Below, in pieces: positions 43,976 through 53,158 of a stretch of 64,000 bases of DNA. Source of the DNA: JANYGA01 sp031420415 (GTDB taxonomy: Bacteria > Vulcanimicrobiota > Vulcanimicrobiia > Vulcanimicrobiales > Vulcanimicrobiaceae); NCBI GenBank assembly GCA_031420415.1, contig JANOMT010000056.1, positions 1-64,000 of the forward strand. Reading direction: 5' to 3'. A program made the position numbers and the translations under genes. The first letter of the stretch is position 1. Each line of letters starts with the position of its first letter. The notes beneath the pieces were generated by a model, which worked only from the letters and a program-made list of their open reading frames with translations, made no database searches and was not told where the DNA came from.

Positions 43976-44941
43976 GTGAATGAATCGCGATCGCAAAAAG
44001 GCACCGTCACTGTCAAGCGCGGTCTCGCGCAAATGCTCAAGGGTGGCGTCATCATGGACGTCGTCACGGCCGAGCAGGCCGCGATCGCCCAGGAAGCCGG
44101 CGCCGTTGCCGTCATGGCCCTGGAGCGGATCCCCGCCGATATTCGCCTCAACGGCGGCGTCGCGCGCATGAGCGATCTCGCGCTCGTCCAGCGCATCATG
44201 GATACCGTAACGATCCCCGTGATGGCGAAGGCCCGAATCGGCCATCTCGCGGAGGCGCAGTGTCTTCAGGCGCTCGGGGTCGATTATATCGATGAATCCG
44301 AAGTGCTCACGCCCGCCGACGATAAGTATCAGATCGACAAAAATAAGTTCGACGTGCCGTTCATCTGCGGCGCGAAAGACCTCGGTGAAGCGTTGCGACG
44401 TATTGCCGAAGGCGCGGCGATGATTCGCAGTAAGGGCGAAGCGGGCAGCGGCAACATCGTCGAAGCCGTGCGCCACATGCGCACGATTCGCGATCAGATC
44501 GCCGAACTCGGCGCCATGCCCGAAGAAGAGCTCGTGCGACGCGCTCGCGATATCGGGGCTCCGCTCGATCTCATCCAATATGTCGCTCGCGAGAAGAAGT
44601 TGCCCGTCGTCCTTTTTTGTGCGGGTGGCGTCTCGACGCCGGCGGATGCCGCGCTCATGATGCAACTCGGTGCCGAAGGCATCTTCGTCGGCAGCGGCAT
44701 CTTCAAAGCAGCGGCGATCTACAAGAACGGCGTGCCCGAGTACGACGACAATGGCTTTCCCAAAGTCAATCCCGATATCGCGCTCAAATATGCGAAATCG
44801 ATCGTCGCTGCGACGACGCATTACAACGACCCCAAGGCGATCGTCGCAGCATCGATGACGCTTGCGGGCGCGAAGCCGATGGACGGCGTCGATATCCGCC
44901 AGCTCGACGAGAAGCAGCTCATGAGCGTGCGCGGAAACTAA
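43976..44941 (+). CDS. pdxS: Pyridoxal 5'-phosphate synthase subunit PdxS
   Basis: A 321-residue (beta/alpha)8 lyase of the glutaminase-dependent PLP pathway, which joins ribose 5-phosphate, glyceraldehyde 3-phosphate and ammonia. Catalytic lysines lie in VMAKARIGH and RSKGEAGSGN; the phosphate loop is GSGIFK. About 20 residues (~245-268, KNGVPEYDDNGFPKVNPDIA) are inserted after GSGIFK compared with the Bacillus enzyme, making it longer than the usual ~295. GGGAG stands 9 nt before the GTG. pdxT starts directly after its stop. Confidence 0.95.
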   Translation: MNESRSQKGTVTVKRGLAQMLKGGVIMDVVTAEQAAIAQEAGAVAVMALERIPADIRLNGGVARMSDLALVQRIMDTVTIPVMAKARIGHLAEAQCLQALGVDYIDESEVLTPADDKYQIDKNKFDVPFICGAKDLGEALRRIAEGAAMIRSKGEAGSGNIVEAVRHMRTIRDQIAELGAMPEEELVRRARDIGAPLDLIQYVAREKKLPVVLFCAGGVSTPADAALMMQLGAEGIFVGSGIFKAAAIYKNGVPEYDDNGFPKVNPDIALKYAKSIVAATTHYNDPKAIVAASMTLAGAKPMDGVDIRQLDEKQLMSVRGN

Positions 44942-45580
44942 ATGACCGAAGTGGTTCGCGACGCGACGTCGGCTGGGCCGCACGATGCGCCGCGGCCACT
45001 TATCGGCGTGCTCGCGCTTCAAGGCGATGTGGACGAACACGTCGCGATGTTACGCGACGTTGGCGCGCGGACGCTTGCGGTCAAAACGCGTACAGACCTC
45101 GATGAAGTCGACGGTCTCGTCATTCCAGGCGGCGAATCGACGACGGTGATCCGGTTGCTCGATCGGTTCGAACTCGCCGAGCCGCTCGTCGCGCGCGTAC
45201 GAGGGGGCATGCCGCTTTGGGGCACGTGCATGGGCATGATCGTGGCCGCGCGCGAGATTGCCGGGCTCGAACAGCGCACGCTCGGGTTACTCGACGTGAC
45301 CGTTCGCCGAAATGCCTTCGGACGCCAACTCGCTAGCGAAGAAATTCCACTCGCGATCCCGGCACTCGGGCCGGAGCCCTTTCCCGCAATATTCATCCGT
45401 GCGCCGTGGATCGAACGCGCTGGCCCGGATGTCGAGGTGCTCGCATCGCACGGCGGGCATGGCGTCTTCGTGCGCGCGGGGCACGTGTTGGGAACGTCGT
45501 TCCACCCTGAATTGACGCGGGATACGCGCGTCCACGCGTATTTTCTGAAAATGGTGCGCGAGCGGACGCGGATCGCATAG
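44942..45580 (+). CDS. pdxT: Pyridoxal 5'-phosphate synthase glutaminase subunit PdxT
   Basis: A 212-residue class I glutamine amidotransferase that delivers ammonia to PdxS. Glu-recognition motif PGGEST (62-67), nucleophile Cys96 in GTCMGM, and the His/Glu of the triad in SFHPEL (~188). The ATG directly follows the pdxS TAA with no spacing. An N-terminal ~18-residue extension precedes the usual IGVLALQGDV start. Confidence 0.95.
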   Translation: MTEVVRDATSAGPHDAPRPLIGVLALQGDVDEHVAMLRDVGARTLAVKTRTDLDEVDGLVIPGGESTTVIRLLDRFELAEPLVARVRGGMPLWGTCMGMIVAAREIAGLEQRTLGLLDVTVRRNAFGRQLASEEIPLAIPALGPEPFPAIFIRAPWIERAGPDVEVLASHGGHGVFVRAGHVLGTSFHPELTRDTRVHAYFLKMVRERTRIA

Positions 45581-45601
45581 CGACCCGCATCCTGGCTCTC
45601 A

Positions 45602-46504
45602 TTACGGCGTCGAGGCTGGGGCTGGAACTGGAGCGGCGGGCAACGCGTCTCCCGCGGGTTCCGTGGTGGTCCGGCCGGCGTAGACCGGGTCGACGATTTC
45701 GCCATCCCCGAAGGTCGCGGTAATGACGCGGCAGACTTCGGGGTGTTCGTTCATGTACGGCGCGCCGCCGAAGAAATTGAACGTATGGTCGATTGGCGCA
45801 TCATAAGTGAACGTACCGGCGTCGGTGAAGGTCGCGGTCTTCCCGCCGTAACGCACGCGGAATGTGACCGATTGCAAATGACGAGTTGGCACGTTCTGGA
45901 AATATTTAATGTTTAAACTTTTATTTCCGACGACGTTGCCGCTCTTGTTGACCGAGCACGAAGAGATCGTAACCGGACCCGACTTATAGGGGTAGGTCTG
46001 CTGCACGATTGGATGCGATGAGGTCTTGCGCGCGTCGGCGGTACCGGGTTCGGCCGCTTCCGCCGCCGTCGGCATCATATCGACATCGACGTCGCCCTCG
46101 TATTGCGGCGTGACGGTTTCGCCATCGGCGAATGTGGCCGTGAGGACGCGGCAGACTTGAGGGTTGGCACCCGTAAACGGTGCGCCGCCGAGCACGTTAA
46201 ATTTGTGGTCGATTGCCTTGTCGTAAGAGAAATCGCCGACGTCGGTAAAGACGGCAGTCTGCCCGGCATAGCGCACGCGGAACGTGACCGAGGCGAGTTG
46301 ACGTTTCGGGACGTTTTGGAAATATTTGACGTCGAGGCTGTTGTTCGCGACGACGTTACCGTTCGCGTTGAGCGAACACGATGAGATCGTTACCGGCCCA
46401 GACTTGAATGGAAATTTCTGAACTGGTAACGTTTGCGCTGACGTCGCGCTCGCGGCGACGAGTAAACTCAAGGCGACGGTGCCGCCGATCGATTTCCGAT
46501 TCAT
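45602..46504 (-). CDS. Exported protein with tandem duplicated ~110-aa domain
   Basis: A 300-residue exported protein with signal peptide (TVALSLLVAASATSAQT). It consists of two similar units (~28-135 and ~168-275). Both read FPFKSGPVTISSCS / YPYKSGPVTISSCS, then KYFQNVP, VTFRVRY, a Phe-Thr-Asp strand and a final VCR with TATF. Each unit has two cysteines, likely one disulfide. A Pro/Ala/Thr-rich tail ends it. The family is unknown to me. Confidence 0.7.
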   Translation of the reverse strand: MNRKSIGGTVALSLLVAASATSAQTLPVQKFPFKSGPVTISSCSLNANGNVVANNSLDVKYFQNVPKRQLASVTFRVRYAGQTAVFTDVGDFSYDKAIDHKFNVLGGAPFTGANPQVCRVLTATFADGETVTPQYEGDVDVDMMPTAAEAAEPGTADARKTSSHPIVQQTYPYKSGPVTISSCSVNKSGNVVGNKSLNIKYFQNVPTRHLQSVTFRVRYGGKTATFTDAGTFTYDAPIDHTFNFFGGAPYMNEHPEVCRVITATFGDGEIVDPVYAGRTTTEPAGDALPAAPVPAPASTP

Positions 46505-46705
46505 CTATCCTCCGATGTTAAAGCATTGCATGGACGCAACGCCTCTGCTCGTTCCCGAAGTTCCGCAGGTTCATGCATGCTCGGGCTCGACTCGCACGAA
46601 CGCTCCACGCCTCGGACGAGATGGAGGTAACGATCTACCAGCTGCCGACCTGCTCTGCTTATAAGACGTCGTACGGCGCAGCGAGGCCGTAGTTTCTCTG
46701 CACGA

Positions 46706-46775
46706 ATCCCCGCACTCGGCCCAATCGCCTTTCCCACGATATTTATTCGAGCGCCGTGGGTCGAACGTGCCGGGG
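46706..46775 (+). pseudogene. Short pdxT-like remnant
   Basis: The translated frame reads IPALGPIAFPTIFIRAPWVE, almost the same as IPALGPEPFPAIFIRAPWIE inside pdxT, followed by RAG in both. The DNA is also clearly similar. Similarity fades on both sides and no start exists. It appears to be a degraded partial copy 1.3 kb from the intact gene, in the same orientation. Confidence 0.6.
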
Positions 46776-46886
46776 CTGCTCGAGCGTACGTTCGTCAGCG
46801 GTACGCATGTTCCAAGGGCTGGCGGTAGGCGACGACTTAGAATACGTCGGACAACAAGCGCTTCAAGGATCCCGGAGGAGATATTC

Positions 46887-47225
46887 ATGCATCGCTACAT
46901 CGCCATTTCGGCGTTTTGCACGCTCGCCTTCGCGTCGTCGACGGGTGTCGCTTTCGCTTCATCCGATGCCGCCTATGCTACGTTTAAGGCGAGCGTCTCG
47001 AAGACGTGTACGGCGCTTGCCAATTCACGGTTCGCCGACCCGATCGTTCTCGTCGATGCGTTTGGGAGCGCGAGTTACGGCATCGCCCAAGTCTATGGCC
47101 GGCCCCAATCGCCCAAAGGTCTCGCGCAACTTCCCGGCCTTTCGTCGGCCATTTGCGTTTATGATAAGAAGACGAAGAAAGCCGAATTATCGGGCGAGAT
47201 CATAACCAATTTCACCGCTCATTGA
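46887..47225 (+). CDS. Small exported protein
   Basis: A 112-residue protein with a clear signal peptide (IAISAFCTLAFASSTGVAFA). The mature part has two cysteines (KTCTALA, SAICVYD), suggesting one disulfide. GGAGGAG lies 6 nt before the ATG. The 3' end overlaps the convergent membrane-protein gene by 39 bp. No family is recognised. Confidence 0.65.
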   Translation: MHRYIAISAFCTLAFASSTGVAFASSDAAYATFKASVSKTCTALANSRFADPIVLVDAFGSASYGIAQVYGRPQSPKGLAQLPGLSSAICVYDKKTKKAELSGEIITNFTAH

Positions 47226-47827
47226 GGTGCGACGCGCGTTTCCAATGGCGCGGACGATCGTCGCGACGATCACCGTGAAGACGAGGATGCCGGCGACGTA
47301 AGCGGCGACACCTGAGTATCCGATGACGTCCACATTCAAAAACGGATACGGATACCAGTGCACGATCGATCCGCGGACGAGCGTGTAGACGACATATGCC
47401 GCCGGGAACGCGACCCAAAAACCAACGTCGCGAAACCCGAGCCGCGTCGAGGGCGGAACGACGAGCCAATCGACGACCACGATGACTGGCATCACATAGT
47501 GAAGGACGATGTTCACCCAAGGGATGACATCGGAATCGAGCTTCGCGAGTAAGATCGAAAAAATAATCCCGACGAGTGCCATCGCGAGCGTCGCTCCGCC
47601 GCGTAAGACATCGAGCCCGTGGAGGCGATCGCGCGAGCGTGCCGCGCTGTAGAGAAAACGAGCGCCGCGAACGTTTTGCTCAAAATGGTAAAGAAACCGA
47701 AGAAGTTGGCGGCGTGAAAGTTCGGCTTCTGCGAGGCGGCGCCAAGCTGGATTCCGACGGCCATGAGTACGAGGATGCCGAATGCTAGCCGTAGGGGAGC
47801 GACCAGGGGCCGGGCGCTATGTATCAT
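47187..47827 (-). pseudogene. Pr6Pr-family membrane protein with frameshift
   Basis: From 47827 the frame encodes MIHSARPLVAPLRLAFGILV and NFFGFFTILSKTFAALVF. After the T4 run at 47655-47658 the family continues in another frame as LYSAARSRDRLHGLDVLRGG, then IVLHYVMPVIVVVDWLV and YPYPFLNVDVIGY. Rejoined, it would be a ~210-residue six-helix protein matching the Pr6Pr family (FAR-17a/AIG1-like). A one-base loss in the T run explains the break; sequencing error is possible because everything else is intact. Confidence 0.75.
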
Positions 47828-47887
47828 GCCCCGCCGTTAAACGCTTCATGCGAGGAAGCCCGGCGCGCACGGCTGAATATAGAGATA

Positions 47888-48163
47888 ATGGCAGATCAGC
47901 CGAACACGACGACGGTGCCGTCGATCGAGATCGTCATGATTGAGGTCGTTGCGAACCTCGCCTTCGTCGCGCACGGTCTTTTGGACGTTGCCGCGACCGA
48001 TGGCGAAGAAACGCGTCGCCTCGACGACGCTGAGATCGCAATCGACATCGCCGGGCGTGCCTACGACCGAATATCGGCGAGGTTATCCGGAGACGAACGG
48101 GCCGAGATCGCAAGGATGCTCACCGAATTGCGGCTTTCTTACGTCAAGAAGCGAGGCACATGA
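47888..48163 (+). CDS. DUF1844 protein
   Basis: A 91-residue protein matching the DUF1844 pattern: IEVVANLAFVAHGLLD then DDAEIAIDIAGRAYD and a Leu-rich C-terminal helix. Members are widespread small cytoplasmic proteins of unknown function. The ATG at 47888 is preferred over an upstream one because the family begins a few residues later. It lies 52 nt before the HNH gene. Confidence 0.8.
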   Translation: MADQPNTTTVPSIEIVMIEVVANLAFVAHGLLDVAATDGEETRRLDDAEIAIDIAGRAYDRISARLSGDERAEIARMLTELRLSYVKKRGT

Positions 48164-48215
48164 GCCTCGCTTCTCGCGTCTTCGCCACCCGTGCGCTTCG
48201 GAAAGAAAGGCGACC

Positions 48216-48752
48216 GTGACCGACGTTTTAGTGTTGAATTTCACCTACGAAGCGCTCAATATCACGAGCTTTCAACGTGCGGTCAAACTCTTGTTTTCCG
48301 GGAAGGCCGAAGTCGTCCACGGACGCTCGCAAATGCTCAGTTCGCCCACGTACGAGATGCGGATGCCCTCGATCATCCGCATGCTCTATTACATTCGTCG
48401 GCCGATGCAGAAAGTCGCGCTCACCAAGAAAAATATCCTGTTGCGCGACGATTACCAATGCCAGTACTGCAGTCTGCGCGGCGAGCGCCTCATGACCGTC
48501 GACCACGTGCTACCCAAAAGTAAAGGCGGCCCTTCGACGTGGGAAAATCTCGTCTGCGCGTGCATGCGCTGCAATAACCGCAAGAACAACCGCACACCCG
48601 AACACGCGAACATGCCGCTGCGCCGTAAGCCGAAGGCGCCGAAATACATTCCGTGGATTCGCGTCAAACGCAACACGCTACCGGGCGAATGGCATAAATT
48701 TCTCTTCCTCTACAACGTCTCGATCGACGAGGTCGTGGAACCCGAACTCTAG
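48216..48752 (+). CDS. HNH endonuclease
   Basis: A 178-residue protein with the HNH fold: CQYCSLRGERLMTVDHVLP, then NLVCACMRCNNRKNNRTPEH. Two CxxC pairs form a structural zinc site and the DH and N-N-R residues form the metal finger. The N-terminal VLVLNFTYEALNITSFQRA is typical of a small chromosomal HNH family often found outside mobile elements. GTG start with GAAAGG upstream. The C-terminus contains PKYIPWIR. Confidence 0.9.
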   Translation: MTDVLVLNFTYEALNITSFQRAVKLLFSGKAEVVHGRSQMLSSPTYEMRMPSIIRMLYYIRRPMQKVALTKKNILLRDDYQCQYCSLRGERLMTVDHVLPKSKGGPSTWENLVCACMRCNNRKNNRTPEHANMPLRRKPKAPKYIPWIRVKRNTLPGEWHKFLFLYNVSIDEVVEPEL

Positions 48753-48790
48753 CGCGCGACGCAACGTTTCGTTCCGACGTCCAAAACGGC

Positions 48791-49228
48791 ATGCTCCTCA
48801 TCGCTTCAGTCGCAGCGCTGGTCGCGTTCGGCATCGAAACGTACATCGCGACGGTCGCGTATCCGAATTTCGCGCGCGTCGGCGCGTCCGAATTTCCGGC
48901 CTTTCACGCGTTTCACTCCGAGCGCATTACGTTTTCGATCGGACCCGCGTTACTGATCGCGGCCTTCGCGAACGCAGCGCTCGCGTTCGATCGGCCGCGT
49001 GGCGTACCGATGTGGCTACCCCTCGCGGCTGCGGGCGCGGGCGTCATCGTTTTGGGCATTACCGCATTCGTGCAAGTGCCGATCCATAGCGACCTCTCCG
49101 CACGCGGTTACGATGCAATCGCGATCGCGCGACTTAACGCAAACGAACCCGCACGCGCGGTCGCAACGTTCGCGCAAGCGGCCTGCGATGTTGCGATGCT
49201 CGCCATCGTGTTACGCGCGCGAACGTAA
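48791..49228 (+). CDS. DUF1772-like four-helix membrane protein
   Basis: A 145-residue protein with four hydrophobic helices (3-25, 48-68, 76-98 and 120-142). FHSERITFSIGPALL and FVQVPIHSDLSARGYD fit the DUF1772/anthrone-oxygenase-like pattern. The function is unknown. It follows the HNH gene by 38 nt on the same strand. Confidence 0.7.
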   Translation: MLLIASVAALVAFGIETYIATVAYPNFARVGASEFPAFHAFHSERITFSIGPALLIAAFANAALAFDRPRGVPMWLPLAAAGAGVIVLGITAFVQVPIHSDLSARGYDAIAIARLNANEPARAVATFAQAACDVAMLAIVLRART

Positions 49229-49296
49229 GCATTTTTCGCAGAACGGCGTGCGGAACGAAGCGGAACCGCTCGCGACTGCGAAGAACACGGTGTTCC

Positions 49297-50799
49297 GTGG
49301 ATCAAAGCCGGACGCCGTACTTCGATGTCCTTCTCGATTACGTAGATTCTGGCGTCATCCCATTTCACACCCCCGGTCACATGCAGGGCCGTGGCATGGA
49401 TCGCGAGCTTCGCGAATTTCTCGGCGATAATGTGCTCGCGATCGATCTTACGCAGATCCGCGGCCTCGACGATCTCTTACAGCCTGAAGAGGCGATCGCA
49501 CAAGCGCAAGCTCTTGCCGCCGCCGCGTACGATGCCGATCACACGTTTTTTCTGATCAACGGATCGACGAGCGGCAATCAAATCATGATGATGGCCGCAC
49601 TCAATCCCGGCGATAAAATCGCGCTTCCGCGAAACGCGCACAAGAGCGCGATGGGCGGACTCATCATGAGCGGCGCGCAACCGATCTGGATGAAGCCCGA
49701 AGTCGATACGGGCTTACATATGGATCATACGATCACGCCCGAGACCGTGCGTGCGACGCTTGCGGAACACCCCGACATCAAAGCCGTCTACATCGTGAGC
49801 CCGACGTATTACGGCGTGGCAGCCGATCTCGAGGGCATCGCTACCGTCGCGCACGAGTTTGGCGTTCCGTTTCTCGTCGACGAAGCGTGGGGGCCGCACT
49901 TTCACTTCCATCCGGCACTTCCGATCGATGCGATTGCAGCGGGTGCGGATATATGTATCAATTCGACGCACAAAATGCTCGGCAGTCTCTCGCAAACGGC
50001 GATGCTGCATCAGAAGGGCGAACGCATCCGTCTCGACCGGCTCAAAGCAGTCGTGAAACTCTTCCTTTCGACGTCGCCGAATCTCGTGCTCGTCGCATCG
50101 CTCGATGTCGCGCGGCGACAGATGGCGATGGAGGGAGCCGCGCTCCTCTCGCGCACGATCGAACTCGCGAACGATACGCGCCGTCGCCTCAACGCGATTC
50201 CCGGTATCTATTGCTTCGGTGATGAACAAGTTGGCAAACCCGGCGTCTACGATCTCGATCCGACGAAGATCACGATTACCGTTAAAGACCTGGGCTACAC
50301 GGGCTACGAAGCCGAAGAAATCTTACGCCGACGCTACAACGTTCAGTGCGAGCTGGCCGATCTTTTCAACTGCCTCGCACTCTTCACCATCGGCACGACC
50401 CAAGATGCGGCGGACCGCCTGGTCTACAGCGTCAAGGAACTCTCGCGCGAAGATCGTCCGATCGACGTCTTTTCGCCATCGGGCGTTCTCGAACGCCGAC
50501 TCGAGACCGGGACGTACAATTTACCCCCCATCCCGCCGATTTGCATGCTTCCGCGTGACGCATTTTTAGCGCCCACGGAAATCGTGCGATTCAAAGAGAG
50601 CGCGGGACGCATCTGTGCGGAGGTGATCACACCGTATCCACCGGGCATTCCGGTTATCTCGCCCGGGGAAGAAATCACGCAAGCGATCGTCGAGTATCTC
50701 GATCTGGAAAAAAAAGCCGGCGTTCGTATGCAAGGACCCTACGACTCGGAACTACGGTCGATCCGGGTAGTACAGGAACACGGTCATTCGATTCCCTAA
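49297..50799 (+). CDS. Orn/Lys/Arg decarboxylase family (SpeA-type)
   Basis: A 500-residue PLP enzyme of the fold I Orn/Lys/Arg decarboxylase major-domain family. It has the N-terminal PFHTPGHMQGRGMD, the PLP-phosphate site NGSTSGNQ, Asp in VDEAWGPH and the Schiff-base lysine in STHKMLGSLSQ. The C-terminal domain contains PYPPGIPVISPGEE. The substrate may be arginine, lysine or ornithine. GTG start. It begins a string (R3H ATPase, tmk, holB) resembling the Bacillus yaaO-tmk-holB order. Confidence 0.9.
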   Translation: MDQSRTPYFDVLLDYVDSGVIPFHTPGHMQGRGMDRELREFLGDNVLAIDLTQIRGLDDLLQPEEAIAQAQALAAAAYDADHTFFLINGSTSGNQIMMMAALNPGDKIALPRNAHKSAMGGLIMSGAQPIWMKPEVDTGLHMDHTITPETVRATLAEHPDIKAVYIVSPTYYGVAADLEGIATVAHEFGVPFLVDEAWGPHFHFHPALPIDAIAAGADICINSTHKMLGSLSQTAMLHQKGERIRLDRLKAVVKLFLSTSPNLVLVASLDVARRQMAMEGAALLSRTIELANDTRRRLNAIPGIYCFGDEQVGKPGVYDLDPTKITITVKDLGYTGYEAEEILRRRYNVQCELADLFNCLALFTIGTTQDAADRLVYSVKELSREDRPIDVFSPSGVLERRLETGTYNLPPIPPICMLPRDAFLAPTEIVRFKESAGRICAEVITPYPPGIPVISPGEEITQAIVEYLDLEKKAGVRMQGPYDSELRSIRVVQEHGHSIP

Positions 50800-50867
50800 G
50801 ACCGCCACCACGGGACGAGCCGGCTCGCAAGGCCGGCAACCGACCGAATTTTCGCCGAGGACGTGCA

Positions 50868-52517
50868 TTGGCCGTTAACGCCGAGATTCTCTCCGCCCAC
50901 AGCGAACTCACGAACCTGCTGGATATCTTCCCCCTACCGATCCGGCAAGCGCTCGTTCGCCTTCCAAACTTCGAATCGCTCGTCGAAGTCGTCCTCGATC
51001 TCGGGCGCTCGCCGGAAGCCCGTTTTCTCGACGATTTCGTTTTCTTATCCGAGACGGCGGTGACGTTCGAAGATCTCGCGCACGTAAGTTCGCACCTATC
51101 GCCGTTCGGGAGCGACAATCGCGCCGGTATCGAATCGACGCTGCACCGCGTCTCTGCGATTCGCAATCGTCAAGGAAAAGTCGTCGGGCTCACGTGTCGC
51201 GTCGGACGCGCCGTGTATGGCACGATCGATATCATCAGCGATGTGATTCGTGCCGGTAAATCCGTGTGTTTACTCGGACCGCCGGGCGTCGGAAAGACGA
51301 CGATCTTGCGCGAATGCGCGCGCGTGCTTTCGGAAGATCGCAAGCGCGTCGTCGTCGTCGATACGTCGAACGAAATCGGTGGAGACGGCGATATCCCTCA
51401 TCCGGGTATCGGTCACGCGCGACGTATGCAAGTTGCCGACGCCGCGTTGCAACACAATGTCATGGTGGAAGCCGTCGAAAATCACATGCCCGAAGTCGTC
51501 GTCATCGACGAGATCGGGACCGAGATGGAAGCGATGGCCGCGCGCACGATCGCCGAGCGCGGCGTGCAGCTCATCGGTACCGCACACGGCAAGACCCTGG
51601 AAAATCTGCTGATGAACCCGACGCTCTCCGATCTCGTCGGTGGCATCAGCACGGTGACGCTCAGCGACGAAGAAGCGCGCCGCCGCGGCACGCGCAAGAC
51701 CGTCCTCGAACGTAAAGCGCCGCCGACGTTCGACGTGCTCATCGAGATCAACGATCGCAATCGGCTCTCGATCTATCAAAACGTTGCCGAAACGGTCGAC
51801 GCGCTCTTGCGCGGCTATCAACCGCAAGCCGAAGTACGTCAGCGTCTTCCCGGCGGCGCCGTGCAGGTCGTGCAAGAAGCGACGGGCCTCGCAACACCCA
51901 AACGTGCGAACGTTTCGAACGCGAGCGGTTCGCCCAAATTCGTCGCGGCAAATTCACCGGAATCCGAATTCGCGCAAGCGATGCGCGAAGCCGATCTCGC
52001 GGAGCACGATCTCGAAACGCGAAGCGACGCGCAACACGTGTTGCTCTTTCCCTACGGGGTCTCGCGCAACAAAATCGAACGCGCGATCCATAACCTCGGC
52101 GTCAACGCATCGATCGCTCGCAAGTGGGACGATGCCGATGTGGTGCTCACGCTCAAATCGCTCGAACGCAAGGAGAGCGATAAACTAAAATCCATCGCGA
52201 TGGAAAACGTACCGATCTACTCGATCAAAACGAACACGACGGCACAGGTGATGAACGCGCTCAAAGATATCTTCGCGCTGCCTTCGATCGATGCCGAAGA
52301 GATCGCGATCCGCGAAGCCTCGGAAGCCATCTATAAAGTCTTGCTCGATAGCAAACCCGTCGAACTCGCGCCGCAAACATCGTACGTCCGTCGCCTGCAA
52401 CACCAACTCGCCGAAGAGCATCGCGTGATGTCGCGGAGCACGGGTATGGAGCCCAATCGCCGACTCGTCCTCTTCCGGAGCAACGATCTGCCGTACGGGA
52501 CCGGAGCGCCCGCGTAG
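50868..52517 (+). CDS. SpoIIIAA/Ycf45-like AAA ATPase with R3H domain
   Basis: A 549-residue protein. An N-terminal helical part precedes the ATPase core (~125-300) with Walker A LGPPGVGKTT, Walker B VVVIDEIGTEME and sensor GTAHGKTLENL. The C-terminal ~180 residues carry a HVLLFPYGVSRNKIERAI domain and end in an R3H-like AEEHRVMSRSTGMEPNRRLV, a single-stranded nucleic-acid binding motif. Relatives are SpoIIIAA in endospore formers and Ycf45 in cyanobacteria/plastids; the role here is open. TTG start. Confidence 0.88.
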   Translation: MAVNAEILSAHSELTNLLDIFPLPIRQALVRLPNFESLVEVVLDLGRSPEARFLDDFVFLSETAVTFEDLAHVSSHLSPFGSDNRAGIESTLHRVSAIRNRQGKVVGLTCRVGRAVYGTIDIISDVIRAGKSVCLLGPPGVGKTTILRECARVLSEDRKRVVVVDTSNEIGGDGDIPHPGIGHARRMQVADAALQHNVMVEAVENHMPEVVVIDEIGTEMEAMAARTIAERGVQLIGTAHGKTLENLLMNPTLSDLVGGISTVTLSDEEARRRGTRKTVLERKAPPTFDVLIEINDRNRLSIYQNVAETVDALLRGYQPQAEVRQRLPGGAVQVVQEATGLATPKRANVSNASGSPKFVAANSPESEFAQAMREADLAEHDLETRSDAQHVLLFPYGVSRNKIERAIHNLGVNASIARKWDDADVVLTLKSLERKESDKLKSIAMENVPIYSIKTNTTAQVMNALKDIFALPSIDAEEIAIREASEAIYKVLLDSKPVELAPQTSYVRRLQHQLAEEHRVMSRSTGMEPNRRLVLFRSNDLPYGTGAPA

Positions 52518-52540
52518 CCGCGTCGTACCCCGGTCGATTC

Positions 52541-53158
52541 ATCACCGTTGAGGGCATCGAGGGGAGCGGCAAATCGACGCTTCTTTCGAGCCTCGCGGGG
52601 GCGCTCGCCTCGCGTGGGCGCGCCATCGTGACGACGCGGGAACCTGGCGGTACGCCGCTGGGTAATCTCTTACGCGCGGCATTTGTGGAGCCGGGCGTCG
52701 TCCTCTCCCCGCTCACCGAAGCCTTCGTGGTTAACGCGTCGCGCGCGCAACTCATCGACGACGTGATCGAACCCGCGCTCGCGCGCGGGGCGTGGGTGCT
52801 TTGCGATCGCTACGTCGATGCGACGTTCGCGTATCAAGGATTCGGCCGCGGTCTCGCCTACGATACGCTCCGCACGCTCGTCGATACGGCGACGCGCGGG
52901 CGACTGCCCGATCTGACGTTTTTGATCGACGTACCGGTCGAGGTGTCGCGCTCGCGCGTCGCGTCGCGCGCGGAGGCCGCGCATGTCGCGATCGATCGCC
53001 TCGAACGTGAAGATACGGAATTTCACGAACGTGTGCGCGCGGGCTATCTCGAACTCGCACGTGAGGACGCGCGTATCGTAACCCTCGACGGCACGCTCGC
53101 ACCCGATGCGCTGTGCGAGACGGCAACCGCAATCGTTGCGGCGAAGTTTGGCGTATGA
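52541..53158 (+). CDS. tmk: Thymidylate kinase, start codon unclear
   Basis: The product carries the P-loop VEGIEGSGKST, the DR motif LCDRYVDATFAYQG and the LID region with DLTFLIDVPVEV. It phosphorylates dTMP to dTDP. The family normally starts about one residue before FITVEG (52538), but no ATG, GTG or TTG lies in frame for >100 nt upstream; the first is GTG at 52628, past the P-loop. Candidates are ATC at 52541 or a sequence error. The stop overlaps holB by 4 bp. Confidence 0.85.
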   Translation: MTVEGIEGSGKSTLLSSLAGALASRGRAIVTTREPGGTPLGNLLRAAFVEPGVVLSPLTEAFVVNASRAQLIDDVIEPALARGAWVLCDRYVDATFAYQGFGRGLAYDTLRTLVDTATRGRLPDLTFLIDVPVEVSRSRVASRAEAAHVAIDRLEREDTEFHERVRAGYLELAREDARIVTLDGTLAPDALCETATAIVAAKFGV

